NCBI GenBank assembly: GCA_963792895.1
Contig: CAWBYA010000007.1
Span: 992,001 to 1,056,000, forward strand
DNA: 64,000 bases
Reading direction: 5' to 3'
From: UBA6912 sp963792895
GTDB taxonomy: Bacteria > Actinomycetota > Acidimicrobiia > Spongiisociales > UBA5794
Below the pieces are notes generated by a model. That model did not search any database. It was not told the DNA's origin and saw nothing but the letters and a program-made list of their open reading frames with translations. The first letter of the stretch is position 1. Each line of letters starts with the position of its first letter. Position numbers and translations under genes: made by a program. Of the stretch, positions 1 through 8,659 are shown one piece after another.

Positions 1-563
1 CGCCACGCCGCAGGCAGCATCAGGCCCGCGATTCCGATCTTCACGAGGTCACCCGGCACGAAGGGTACGGAGCCGAGGCCGGCGGCTTCGGGCCAGCCGA
101 CGTCGAGGGTCGCCGCGAGCCAGGGAACTCCGAAGAGGTGGATCATGACACTGCCGAGCAGGAACGCGGGGATCGCAGTTGCCACCGTCCGGTCTTGCTT
201 TCGCTCCGCAAGCGCTCCGACGATCCATGCCGCCGCGATGAATCCAACGAGGTAGCCACCCGTAGCGCCCGTTGCGTATGCCCACCCGGACGAACCGCCC
301 GCATAGAAGGGCAACCCCGCAGCACCGAGTAGCACATAGAGCGCCTGGCTGGCGGCGCCCGCAACGGAGCCGAGGGCGGCGCCGGCCAGCAAGACCGCAA
401 ACGTCTGGCCCGTGATGGGCACGGGTGTGAACGGGAGGGGGATGCGAATCTGGGCGGCCAGCGCGGTCAGGAGCGCGAAGCCGGCGACCAGGGAGAAGGT
501 CGCCGCGGTCGAGCGGGGCAGGACGACCCCGGAGATCACACGTGACGGAATTGTCGCTTGCAA
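1..563 (-). CDS. bioY: BioY family biotin transporter S component, C-terminal end cut by window edge
   Basis: Substrate-binding membrane subunit of an ECF-type biotin transporter. The visible 187 codons contain the family signature TPVPITGQTFAVLLAGAALG followed by the SQALYVLLGAAGLPFYAGG and ATGGYLVGFIAAAW segments, all in hydrophobic helices. I chose TTG at 563 because AAAAGGGG lies five bases upstream; a GTG at 539 is the alternative. The gene runs off the left edge, so the last helix and any bioMN energising genes cannot be seen. It is divergent from the sortase gene, 44 bp away, and shares its promoter region. Family assignment is secure from the motifs; the substrate biotin is inferred from the family. 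Confidence 0.9.
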   Translation of the reverse strand, partial: MQATIPSRVISGVVLPRSTAATFSLVAGFALLTALAAQIRIPLPFTPVPITGQTFAVLLAGAALGSVAGAASQALYVLLGAAGLPFYAGGSSGWAYATGATGGYLVGFIAAAWIVGALAERKQDRTVATAIPAFLLGSVMIHLFGVPWLAATLDVGWPEAAGLGSVPFVPGDLVKIGIAGLMLPAAW

Positions 564-591
564 GGGCACCCCTTTTGGTTGCGGGAGCGAG

Positions 592-601
592 ATTCTATCG
601 T
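592..601. promoter_or_regulatory. Overlapping divergent -10 elements for bioY and sortase
   Basis: The 10 bases ATTCTATCGT hold TATCGT on the plus strand (596-601), six bases before the sortase ATG, and TAGAAT on the minus strand (597-592), about 29 bases before the bioY TTG. The plus element predicts a leaderless sortase mRNA; the minus one predicts a short leader containing the AAAAGGGG ribosome site. Confidence 0.5.
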
Positions 602-607
602 GGCGCC

Positions 608-1180
608 ATGCACGTGACCCGGGCACACCGTTGGACAGTCGTCCTCGCGCTGGTTCTGGGCCTCGTCGTCGCCGTGGCACCAGCGTCCGCCATCGACGTC
701 GTGGAAGGCCCTGCAGGCGATTGGGCGCCGGCGTCGAGCCGCCAGCCGGTGGGCGACGAGGATCAGGCCGCCGGCCACGTTGTCGGCACCGTCCGTATCC
801 CGGCGATCGGAGTGGACGAAGTGGTCCGAGAGGGCATCGACCTCAGCGTCATCGACCAGGGCCCTGCCCACTGGGTTGGCACGGCGCTTCCCGGACGGGC
901 GGGCAACGTAGTGCTCGCCGGGCATCGCACGACGCACACTCACCCCTTCACCGACCTCGACCGCCTCGCCCCCGGAGACCTCGTCTACCTGACCGATCCC
1001 ATGGGCTTCGAAGTGCTCTACGCAGTGAGGGAGACCTTCATCGTCAACCCGGATGCGTTGTGGATCTCGTACGACAACGGTGAGCCGCTGCTCACCTTGT
1101 TCGCATGTCACCCGAAGGGATCTTTCGCACAGCGCATCGTGGTGCGGGCCGAACTGGTTGCGGGCCGTCTCATCGCTTGA
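608..1180 (+). CDS. Sortase, class E-like (LPXTG-type transpeptidase)
   Basis: 190-residue exported transpeptidase expected to cleave a C-terminal sorting signal and attach the protein to cell wall or pilin. An N-terminal hydrophobic segment (residues about 10-28) acts as signal anchor. The catalytic triad is visible: His106 in AGHRTTHTHPF, Cys167 in LTLFACHPKGS and Arg176 in AQRIVV. The start is the ATG six bases after a TATCGT -10 box, with no Shine-Dalgarno sequence, so leaderless translation is likely. No LPXTG substrate gene is seen next to it, so the substrate is unknown; a housekeeping role is possible. Class E is inferred from the LTLxxCHP pattern. Confidence 0.88.
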   Translation: MHVTRAHRWTVVLALVLGLVVAVAPASAIDVVEGPAGDWAPASSRQPVGDEDQAAGHVVGTVRIPAIGVDEVVREGIDLSVIDQGPAHWVGTALPGRAGNVVLAGHRTTHTHPFTDLDRLAPGDLVYLTDPMGFEVLYAVRETFIVNPDALWISYDNGEPLLTLFACHPKGSFAQRIVVRAELVAGRLIA

Positions 1181-1256
1181 GGCGTGCTCGTGTCGCGTGC
1201 GGCGCTCGTGTCACATCGAATCCGGAACTTCCGCCGAGTTTGACCCATGCGCCCGG

Positions 1257-1262
1257 TACCAT
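1257..1262 (+). promoter_or_regulatory. -10 box TACCAT of a leaderless promoter
   Basis: TACCAT is followed by seven bases and then the ATG of the PDZ/S16 peptidase; no ribosome binding site lies between. A good -35 at normal spacing is not obvious. Confidence 0.45.
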
Positions 1263-1269
1263 CTCCGCA

Positions 1270-2421
1270 ATGGATGTGACCGACCTCGAGAGTGGACCGC
1301 CTCACCCGTCGACCCCTGGCGTCGACCTCTGGACCGACGTGCCGCAAGCGCCGGCTGCGGCGCCCAAGATCCCAAAATGGCCCTTCATCGTGGCCGGGAT
1401 CCTCCTACTGATCGGGTCGCTCGTTGCTGTCTCATGGCCGATCAACGTTCCGTACTACGCGCTGTCGCCCGGCCCCGTCAACGACACCAGTGACTACGTG
1501 TCCGTCCCCGAGAGAGAGGGGACTGAAGCCGGAGACTTCTACTTCTTGACGGTTTCGCTGCGTGAGATCAACGCTCTGGAGTACGTCGGAGCCATCCTCA
1601 ACCAAGAGGTGGATCTCAGCCCGCGGGAGAACATCCGGCCCGCAGGCGTGTCGCAGGACGATCTGCGAAGGCAGAACCTCGACCTGATGGAGATGTCGCA
1701 GACCAATGCGAAGTACGTGGCGCTCACGCAACTCGGGTACGACGTCACCTTCGAAGGGTCGGGAGCCCTTGTGACGTCGACAGTCGAGGGGTCGGCAGCC
1801 GAGGGCATCGTGGAGCCGAACGATGTGATCGTCGCCGTCGACGGCGCTCCGGTCGAATTCTCACAAGATGCGGTCGACCTCATCAGTGGTTTGGCTCCGG
1901 GAGACGTCGTCGAGCTCGAGGTGCAGCGCACCGGTGACGACGGCGCCGTCGAAGACCTCATCCTCACGCTGACCCTCGGTCCCTATCGGTTCGTCGATGA
2001 CGATGGGGTGGTACAGGACGAGCCAAGCCGCGGGATGGTCGGCGTGCTCCTCGTGAACGCGCCCACCAACATCTCGTTCCCTGTCGACGTGGAAATCGAT
2101 GCACAGAACATCGGCGGCCCGTCCGCAGGGCTGATGTTCACGCTCGAGATCATGAATCAGCTCACTCCTGACGACCTGACGAAGGGGTACCGCATCGCAG
2201 GCACGGGAACCATCGACGCCGAGGGCAACGTCGGCGCCATCGGTGGGGTGCGGCAAAAGGTGTTCGGCGCCATCGATGTCGGCGCCGACTATGTCCTGGT
2301 GCCGGCGGGCAACTACGACGATGCGGTTGACGCAGCAGGTGATGCCATCACCGTTGTTCGGGCTGCGACGATCGACGACGCCCTCACGTTCCTCGAAAGG
2401 CTGCCGGAGAGAACCTCGTAG
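1270..2421 (+). CDS. PDZ domain and Lon-type (S16) serine peptidase, YlbL-like
   Basis: 383-residue membrane-anchored peptidase. A cytoplasmic N-terminal tail of about 35 residues is followed by one transmembrane helix (about 37-58), an extracellular region, a PDZ-like segment (about 150-235) and a C-terminal Lon-type proteolytic domain. The Ser-Lys dyad is visible: Ser285 in NIGGPSAGLMFTLEI and Lys330 in GGVRQK, 45 residues apart as in Lon. The start ATG sits seven bases after TACCAT; in-frame codons run further upstream but would overlap the sortase end. Homologues are common in actinobacteria and Firmicutes; the substrate is unknown. No ATPase domain is present, which is normal for this family. 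Confidence 0.9.
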   Translation: MDVTDLESGPPHPSTPGVDLWTDVPQAPAAAPKIPKWPFIVAGILLLIGSLVAVSWPINVPYYALSPGPVNDTSDYVSVPEREGTEAGDFYFLTVSLREINALEYVGAILNQEVDLSPRENIRPAGVSQDDLRRQNLDLMEMSQTNAKYVALTQLGYDVTFEGSGALVTSTVEGSAAEGIVEPNDVIVAVDGAPVEFSQDAVDLISGLAPGDVVELEVQRTGDDGAVEDLILTLTLGPYRFVDDDGVVQDEPSRGMVGVLLVNAPTNISFPVDVEIDAQNIGGPSAGLMFTLEIMNQLTPDDLTKGYRIAGTGTIDAEGNVGAIGGVRQKVFGAIDVGADYVLVPAGNYDDAVDAAGDAITVVRAATIDDALTFLERLPERTS

Positions 2422-2496
2422 CTGCGTGCGTCGAATCGGCGCCGGCTCGATGAGCGATACGTCGGAGGAATGCAGGGCGCAGGCCCACGCCTCGGG

Positions 2497-2502
2497 TATC
2501 GT
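2497..2502 (+). promoter_or_regulatory. -10 box TATCGT of a leaderless promoter
   Basis: TATCGT, six bases, then ATG 2509 of the DivIVA-like gene. This arrangement decides the start over an in-frame ATG at 2470, which has a GGAGGA directly abutting it with no spacer. Confidence 0.5.
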
Positions 2503-2508
2503 CGCGAG

Positions 2509-4750
2509 ATGTCCCCGGATCCCCCTGCCAACGACCTACGGAGCGTGACCTTCGCATCGGCATTGCGCGGCTACGACCGCGATGCCGTCGATCGTTTCAA
2601 GATCGAAGTGGCCGACAAGGTTGCCGACCTGGAGGGCCAGGTCGCTCGGCTCCGGAGCAAGGTCGATCAGATGGGGATCGATGCGGTTCCCGATCTTGCC
2701 GCGGAGATCACGAAGGTGGGCGCCGACGTCACGGCTGTCCTCGATGAAGCGCGCCGGGCAGCCGTGGAAATGCGTCATCGGGCTGCTGCAGACGCAGCGA
2801 GGTGGCGTGGCGAGGCGGAAGCCGACGCTTCGGCAGTCACGGCGGCGGCTGATGCCGAGGCGGCTGCGCTGCGCGGCGCCGCATGGGAAGCCGCGACCAC
2901 CATGCTCGACCAGAGTCGAACGACCGTCGCTCAGCTGGTGAACGCCGACGCGCCAGGATGCCTTGTTCATACGCGCCGAGGCCGAGCGCGAAGAGCTGCG
3001 AATGGTTGCGGAGTCGCGGCGCGCTGCCGAAGACGCACTGCGTGCCGCACGGGCCGAGGCGACCCAGATCACGGAGGATGCCAGAGACGAGTCTGAGCGC
3101 ATGCTCGACTCGGCACGGCGCTCTGCCGAGGCGGCGCAGGAGCGAGCGAGAGCCCTCGAGGCGCGGCGGTCGGAGCTGATGCGGGAGCTCGAAGCCACCA
3201 GACGATCCATCGACGAGCTCGGCACACAGATCGACGAGGGCCGAGCCGGCACGCAGGTGGCCGCGATGCGGGTCGCACATCCCGCCGACGAGCCGGACGC
3301 TGGGCCGCCGTGGAGCGAGAGCGATGCCACCGTCAAGATCGTCCCGGCCCACAACGCAATGCTCGCCGAGCGAGTGGACGCCGACGAGCTCGCCGCCGAG
3401 GTCGAACGTATGCGCAGCGCGCCGCCCGCGCCAGAGCCGGAGCCGGAAGCCGAGGTGACGGTGCCTGAGCCGGAACCCGAGCCGGAACCCGAGCCGGCGC
3501 CGGAAGCCGAGGCGGCGGAGCCTGAGCCGGACCGGGAACCTGAAGCAATGCCAAGGCGCGAGCCTGAGGTCGAGCCGGAAGCCGAGGTGACGGTGCCTGA
3601 GCCGGAACCCGAGCCGGAACCCGAGCCGGAACCCGAGCCGGCGCTGGAAGCCGAGGTGACGGTGCTTGAGCCGGAACCCGAGCCGGAACCGATGCCAGGG
3701 CGCGAGCCGGAGCCGGAGATGGAAGCCGGGGCGGCGGAGCCTGAGCGCGAGCGCGCAGCGCCTCGGCGTGAGCGTGCAGAGGTCGAGCCGGCGCCGGAGC
3801 TCTCCGCAGCATCTCACGAGCCGGAACCGGACGCGGGAGTGGCTGCGCCGATCGGCGACGAGACCCGGGAACTCGAACCGACGGGGGGGCCATCGGCTTC
3901 ACCTCCTGGCGACAGCCCGAGGGCGGCTCCCATCGGCGACCTGTTTGCGAGCCTGCGCTCCCCAGACGACGTTGCGCCGTCATCCGCTGAGCGCTCCAGC
4001 GACCCAGGGCCGGAGAGCTTCGACGCAGACCCCACGGCGTCCGCGTCGGCGCAGAGCCTGCCTCAACGTGCGCTGGGATCGTCATTGACGCCGCGAGCTG
4101 CCTTCGACATGCGGGAGCGCCTGCTGCTGCCCGCAGAGAACGAATCGCTGCGCGAGACCAAGCGGGCGATCCTCGAATTGCAGAACCGGAGCCTCGAGGC
4201 TCTGCGGATCGGCGGTGGGGAGTGGAAGCCCGAGCCGGCCGCATTCACGGCAGCCCTCGCCGCCGGTATCTCTCGACTCGAGACGGCCTCGTTCAGAGCC
4301 GGCATCACGGCATCGGGAGAACTGACGGGTAGACCCGCACCCGCCTCAACAGCGGCGACCACACTGGATGGAGCCGCCCACGTTGCCGGCGCGCTGGTTG
4401 CGGCCCTGCGCGAGGCTCACGACCGTGCCGCCGATTCTGGCAAGGGCCCGAGGGAGTCGTCTGCGGCCGTGTCCCGAGTTTTTCGCGCCTGGCGCACCGA
4501 CGAGGCGGAGCGGCGGCTGCGTGCGCTGGCCTACAGGGCGTATCACGAGGGCGTTCTCGCTGGGCTTGCCGCGCTCGGAGTCAAGGCAGTGACAGCGGTT
4601 ACCGAGGGTCGGTTGTGTGCCGAGTGCCCGGCGGCTTCGGGCGCAGTCTGGGACCCGACGCGCCCACTACCGGCGGGCGTCATGCTGCCACCGGCGCATC
4701 CCGAGTGCGTCACCACCATCGTGCCGGTAGCGCCGATCGGCAGCGAGTGA
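2509..4750 (+). CDS. DivIVA-like coiled-coil protein with Glu-Pro repeat and phage-head-protein-like C-terminus; apparent frameshift
   Basis: The N-terminus (VTFASALRGYDRDAVDRF) matches the DivIVA membrane-curvature-binding segment. A long Ala/Glu/Arg coiled coil follows to about residue 270, then a low-complexity EPEPEP region (about 305-410), then a globular domain from about 525 to 745. The last part has a Cys-x2-Cys ... HPxC pattern (CAECPAASGAVWD, LPPAHPEC) like the C-terminal zinc-type motif of SPP1 gp7/Mu gpF phage head morphogenesis proteins. The coiled coil changes from frame 1 to frame 2 between 2940 and 2963; skipping one base near 2950 restores ADRQDALFIRAEAE. That may be a real lesion or an assembly error. 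Polar-growth or envelope scaffolding is inferred from DivIVA only. Confidence 0.7.
3428..3720 (+). repeat. In-gene Glu-Pro coding repeat
   Basis: Many tandem copies of a GAGCCGGAACCC hexamer-pair unit, with longer repeat units ending in GAAGCCGAGGTGACGGTGCC seen three times. It encodes an extended acidic Glu-Pro linker in the DivIVA-like protein. Such repeats are prone to length change and to assembly error. Confidence 0.8.
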
Positions 4751-4884
4751 TGACGTGATCCGGCGACGCAGCTCCCACAGCAAGCAGCGGCGTTTGTTCA
4801 CCGACCCGGCGCGGCAGGATGCCCAACGACCGGGCCAGGCGGGGCCATTCGGGCCGGCGCGGACGATAGGCCGTGAGCCTGCAA

Positions 4885-4890
4885 TAGAAT
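4885..4890 (+). promoter_or_regulatory. -10 box TAGAAT of a leaderless promoter
   Basis: TAGAAT, seven bases, then GTG 4898 of the UPF0182 gene, with no Shine-Dalgarno sequence between them. Confidence 0.5.
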
Positions 4891-4897
4891 CCCGCTC

Positions 4898-7759
4898 GTG
4901 ATCAACCGGGAGCCCGTCCCCCTTCGCCCCCGCAGCCGCTCTCGACGTCTCCTGACCGTCGTGGTGCTGGGGCTGCTCGTCCTGCTCTTCACGTTGCGTT
5001 CGATCGCTACGTTCTGGACCGACTTCTTGTGGTTCGACGCACTCGACCTGACCGGGGTCTGGAGCACGCTCGTCTTCACGAAGGTGTGGCTCGTAGCCGG
5101 CGCAACGGTGGTTGCGGCGGCGGTTCTCTGGCTGAACCTGTGGATAGCCGACAGGCTGTCTCCTCGCGATCTCATGGTCGTCGAGGGTCCAGACGAGGAG
5201 CTGCTCGAGCGATGGCAGGACTGGATCGGACCACGCGAGGGAAGGGTTCGCCTCCTCGTTGCGGCAGGTCTCGGGCTCATGCTCGGTCTTGGCGCTTCGC
5301 TGTGGTGGGAGGACTTCCTGCTCTTCCGATATGGCGGCGACTTCGGCCTCGCCGATCCGATCTTCAACAACGACGTCGGCCTCTACGTCTTCGATCTGCC
5401 TTTCTACAGAGCCCTCTTCGGCTGGGTCTTCCAGTTGTTCGTGGTGGTTGCGCTCGTATCTGCAGTCGTTCACTACCTGAACGGTGGGATTCAGGTCCAG
5501 ACGCCGCGCCGCAGCGTGAGCCCCGGGTTCAAGCGGCATCTCTCGGCGATCCTCGCCCTGCTGGCCGGCCTCAAGGCGGTGGGCTACTGGCTCGACACCT
5601 ACGACCTGCTCTACTCGCCGCGGGGCCGGGTGACGGGTGCGTCCTACACGGACGTCAATGCCCAACTCCCGGCTTTGCGCCTCCTCATCCTGATCTCCAT
5701 CGTCGCCGCCATCATCCTGCTCGTGAACCTGTGGTTCCGCGGGTGGACGCTTCCGCTGGTCGCGCTCGGCCTGTGGCTCTTCACGTCCGTCGTCATCGGC
5801 GGGCTGTACCCGGCGTTCGTGCAGCGGTTCCAGGTCGTCCCAGACGAGCAGAACAAGGAGGTCGAGTACGTCGGCCACAACATCGAGTTCACCAGGGAGG
5901 CATTTGGGCTGGGTGACATCGAGGTTCGTGGCTTCGCCGCTTCGGGAGAGCTCGATGTGGAAGCCATCGAAGCCAACCGCTCGACCATCGACAACATCCG
6001 GCTCTGGGATCCCTCCGTGCTGCAGACCACCTACAGGCAGCTCCAGGAGATCCGCACGTTCTATGGCATCGAGGATGTCGACGTCGATCGCTATGAGATC
6101 GATGGCGAGCTGACCCAGGTGATGGTTTCGGCTCGGGAGCTCGACGAGCAGAACATACCCGGTGGCGGATGGGTCAACGAGAAGCTGGTGTATACCCATG
6201 GATTCGGTGCGGTGCTGTCACCTGCCAATGACGTCACCTTGGCCGGGCAGCCGGATTTCCTCATCAAGGACATCCCGCCGGTGTCGTCTGTCCCCAGCCT
6301 GACCATCGAGCAGCCGCGCATCTACTTCTCCGACAGCGCAGACGCCGACTATCTGATCGTCGCCACCAACGAGCAGGAGGTCGACTTTCCCATCGGCGAG
6401 AGCGAGGTCGCCCGGATCAACTACGACGGCACCGGTGGCGTCGAGCTCGGTGGGGTCGTCCGCAGGGCGGCATGGGCGCTGCGGTTCGGGGATGTCGACG
6501 TGCTCATCTCCGGACAGCCAAGGAGTGACAGCCGGGTGATGATCGAGCGCAACATCCGCGATCGGGTGGAGAAGGTTGCGCCTTTCCTCTACCCAGACGC
6601 CGATCCCTACCTCGTTTTGGTGGACGGCAAGTTGGTGTGGGTGCTCGACCTCTACACCGTATCCGACAACTTTCCGTACGCGACGAGTGCGCTGACCGGA
6701 AGGCTCGACCGCACCCGCGGTCTCCCTGCCTCGTTCAACTACGTGCGCAACCCGGTGAAGGCCACGGTGGACGCCTTCACGGGCGAGCTGACGTTCTACG
6801 TGGTGGACGAGAGCGATCCGCTGATCAGGGCTCAGCAGCGGATCTTCCCCGATCTCTTCACGACCGACGTGATCCCCGAAGAGCTACGCGACCACCTCCG
6901 GTACCCGGAAGACCTCTTCCGGATCCAATCCGACATGTACCTGCTCTATCACATGACCCGGCCGCAGGACTTCTTCAACAACGTCGATCCGTGGCAGATC
7001 GCCAGCGACCCGTCCACCTCCGACCGCACCGAGCTTCGTGGCGTCTTCATCGACGACGAGGGCAACCAGCTCAGGCCGATGCTGCCGTACTACCTCCTGA
7101 TGCGGCTCCCGGGGGAGGAGCAACTGTCGTTCCTCATCATGCAACCGTTCACCCCGCAGAACCGCCCCAACATGGTGTCGTTCATGGTGGCGAAGAGCGG
7201 CCCTGAGTCGTACGGGCAGATCATCGACTATCGACTTCCGGCAGCTTCCGCGCAGCAGGGCCCCGGCCAGGTCGGCAACTTCATCAACCAGGACCCGGAG
7301 ATCTCTGCCGAGTTCACCTTGCTTGGGCAGGGTGGGTCTGAAGTCATCCAGGGCAACATGCTGGTTGTACCGGTCGAAGAGTCGTTGCTGTACGTACAGC
7401 CCATCTACATCCGGGCCAATCCCGAGGGCAGCGGCGACTCTTCAGGCATCCCCGAGTTCAAGCGCGTCGTCGTATCGTTCGACGGCGACATCCAAATGCG
7501 GAACTCGCTCGATGAAGCGCTCGCTGCTGTGTTCGGGGGAGCGGCGTCGCCGCCGCCGGATGGGGAGACCCCGCCGCCTCCAAGCGGTGGCGAGGTGCCC
7601 GAAGAAGTTGCCGCCTTGCTCGATGCAGCCGCCGGCTCTCTGGCAGAAGCCGAGGTGGCGCTCCGCAACGGCGATCTCGCCGCCTATCAGGCCAGCGTCG
7701 ACGAGGCCAGGGACTTCATCGCTCGCGCCGTGGCTCTCTCCACGACTCCGACCCCGTAA
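4898..7759 (+). CDS. UPF0182 family integral membrane protein
   Basis: 953-residue conserved actinobacterial membrane protein of unknown function. About seven hydrophobic helices fill residues 20-310 (for example TVVVLGLLVLLFTL and ILISIVAAIILLVNLWF); a large, probably extracellular domain follows, with the family-typical PYLVLVDGKLVWVLDLYTVSDNFPYA stretch broken here into the segments VDGKLVWVLDLYT and FNYVRNPVKATVDAF. A Pro/Gly-rich linker (PPPDGETPPPPSGG) near residue 890 leads to a short Ala/Glu-rich C-terminal helix. GTG is chosen from the leaderless promoter. Length fits the family (about 900-1000). No neighbour suggests a partner. Confidence 0.9.
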   Translation: MINREPVPLRPRSRSRRLLTVVVLGLLVLLFTLRSIATFWTDFLWFDALDLTGVWSTLVFTKVWLVAGATVVAAAVLWLNLWIADRLSPRDLMVVEGPDEELLERWQDWIGPREGRVRLLVAAGLGLMLGLGASLWWEDFLLFRYGGDFGLADPIFNNDVGLYVFDLPFYRALFGWVFQLFVVVALVSAVVHYLNGGIQVQTPRRSVSPGFKRHLSAILALLAGLKAVGYWLDTYDLLYSPRGRVTGASYTDVNAQLPALRLLILISIVAAIILLVNLWFRGWTLPLVALGLWLFTSVVIGGLYPAFVQRFQVVPDEQNKEVEYVGHNIEFTREAFGLGDIEVRGFAASGELDVEAIEANRSTIDNIRLWDPSVLQTTYRQLQEIRTFYGIEDVDVDRYEIDGELTQVMVSARELDEQNIPGGGWVNEKLVYTHGFGAVLSPANDVTLAGQPDFLIKDIPPVSSVPSLTIEQPRIYFSDSADADYLIVATNEQEVDFPIGESEVARINYDGTGGVELGGVVRRAAWALRFGDVDVLISGQPRSDSRVMIERNIRDRVEKVAPFLYPDADPYLVLVDGKLVWVLDLYTVSDNFPYATSALTGRLDRTRGLPASFNYVRNPVKATVDAFTGELTFYVVDESDPLIRAQQRIFPDLFTTDVIPEELRDHLRYPEDLFRIQSDMYLLYHMTRPQDFFNNVDPWQIASDPSTSDRTELRGVFIDDEGNQLRPMLPYYLLMRLPGEEQLSFLIMQPFTPQNRPNMVSFMVAKSGPESYGQIIDYRLPAASAQQGPGQVGNFINQDPEISAEFTLLGQGGSEVIQGNMLVVPVEESLLYVQPIYIRANPEGSGDSSGIPEFKRVVVSFDGDIQMRNSLDEALAAVFGGAASPPPDGETPPPPSGGEVPEEVAALLDAAAGSLAEAEVALRNGDLAAYQASVDEARDFIARAVALSTTPTP

Positions 7760-7777
7760 AGTCCGGGGACAATCGCG

Positions 7778-8461
7778 CTATTTCTTGGGCGCCGGTGGTG
7801 TGGTGCCCGGCGGCCGGTACAGCGCACTCAAGCGCTCGACCTGCTCCACGCCCTTGTGCACGGAGATCATCTCCGACACCATGGCTGTGTCGTCTGGGTC
7901 GACGGCGATGACGAGCAGGCATTGCTGCCCTTCGAGCCGCTTGAAGTCGACCTGAACGATCGACTCGTCGATCCTGCGGGCGAACTTGAGGACACTCGAC
8001 AGGTGGTGGCTGTCCGCCAGATGGACGCGCAACGTCTCGCGCGCCCTGGCTGTGCGGCGGGCAACGGCCTGATCGGCCGCCCGCAGGGTGAAGAGCACGC
8101 CGAGCACAACCACGGTTCCAATGAGCGCCAGTGGATACGAGCCGGACCCCGCCGCCAGACCCAATGCGGCCACGGCCCACAACCCTGCCGCGGTGGTGAG
8201 GCCCTTGACGAAAGCGCCCTCCCGGAAGATCGCGCCTGCGCCGAGGAACCCGATACCGGTCACCACCTGGGCTGCGATCCGAGCTTGGTCTCCGCCCTCG
8301 AACCCGATGATGGAAACGATGGCGAACATGGCCGAGCCGACTCCGACAAGCGTGTGGGTGCGCAGGCCGGCAGCCTTCTGCGACGTCTCGCGCTCGAAAC
8401 CGACTGCCGCGCTGCACGCCGCCGCCAGCATCAGTCGCGCAACGATCTCCAAGATGGACAA
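7778..8461 (-). CDS. MgtC/SapB family membrane protein
   Basis: 227 residues. The N-terminal half has four to five transmembrane helices with the family signatures GFERE, GLRTHTLVGVGSAMF, ARIAAQVVTGIGFLGAGAIF and VKGLTTAAGLWAVAALGLAAG. A C-terminal cytoplasmic ACT-like domain (about 140-220) follows. Start is TTG 8461 with GAGGAG six bases upstream. MgtC proteins modulate F-type ATPase or magnesium and phosphate homeostasis in other bacteria; the role here is inferred. It converges on the UPF0182 gene, leaving only 18 bp between stops. Confidence 0.92.
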   Translation of the reverse strand: MSILEIVARLMLAAACSAAVGFERETSQKAAGLRTHTLVGVGSAMFAIVSIIGFEGGDQARIAAQVVTGIGFLGAGAIFREGAFVKGLTTAAGLWAVAALGLAAGSGSYPLALIGTVVVLGVLFTLRAADQAVARRTARARETLRVHLADSHHLSSVLKFARRIDESIVQVDFKRLEGQQCLLVIAVDPDDTAMVSEMISVHKGVEQVERLSALYRPPGTTPPAPKK

Positions 8462-8659
8462 GCCGCACTCCTCGGACTGGGCGATCCCAATCTACGCCGA
8501 TCCTTTGCGTGACGCTGATGGCTGCGCCCTCGTCCCTGCCCTGCGGTGCCCGCCAACACCGGTTGCGCATGCCGAGGAGCGCGATGCGACACACGGGCCG
8601 GGAACCTGGGCGGCGGTGTCGCCCGTCGGAGGTGAAACGGCCAACCAGGGGGACCGCGC

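Noticed and set aside
3428..3720. Regular repeats that might look like a CRISPR array
   Set aside because: Units are 6-36 bp without unique spacers and encode Glu-Pro in frame.
4667..6199. 510-codon open frame on the minus strand antisense to UPF0182
   Set aside because: Mostly charged residues and no conserved motif; shadow frame.
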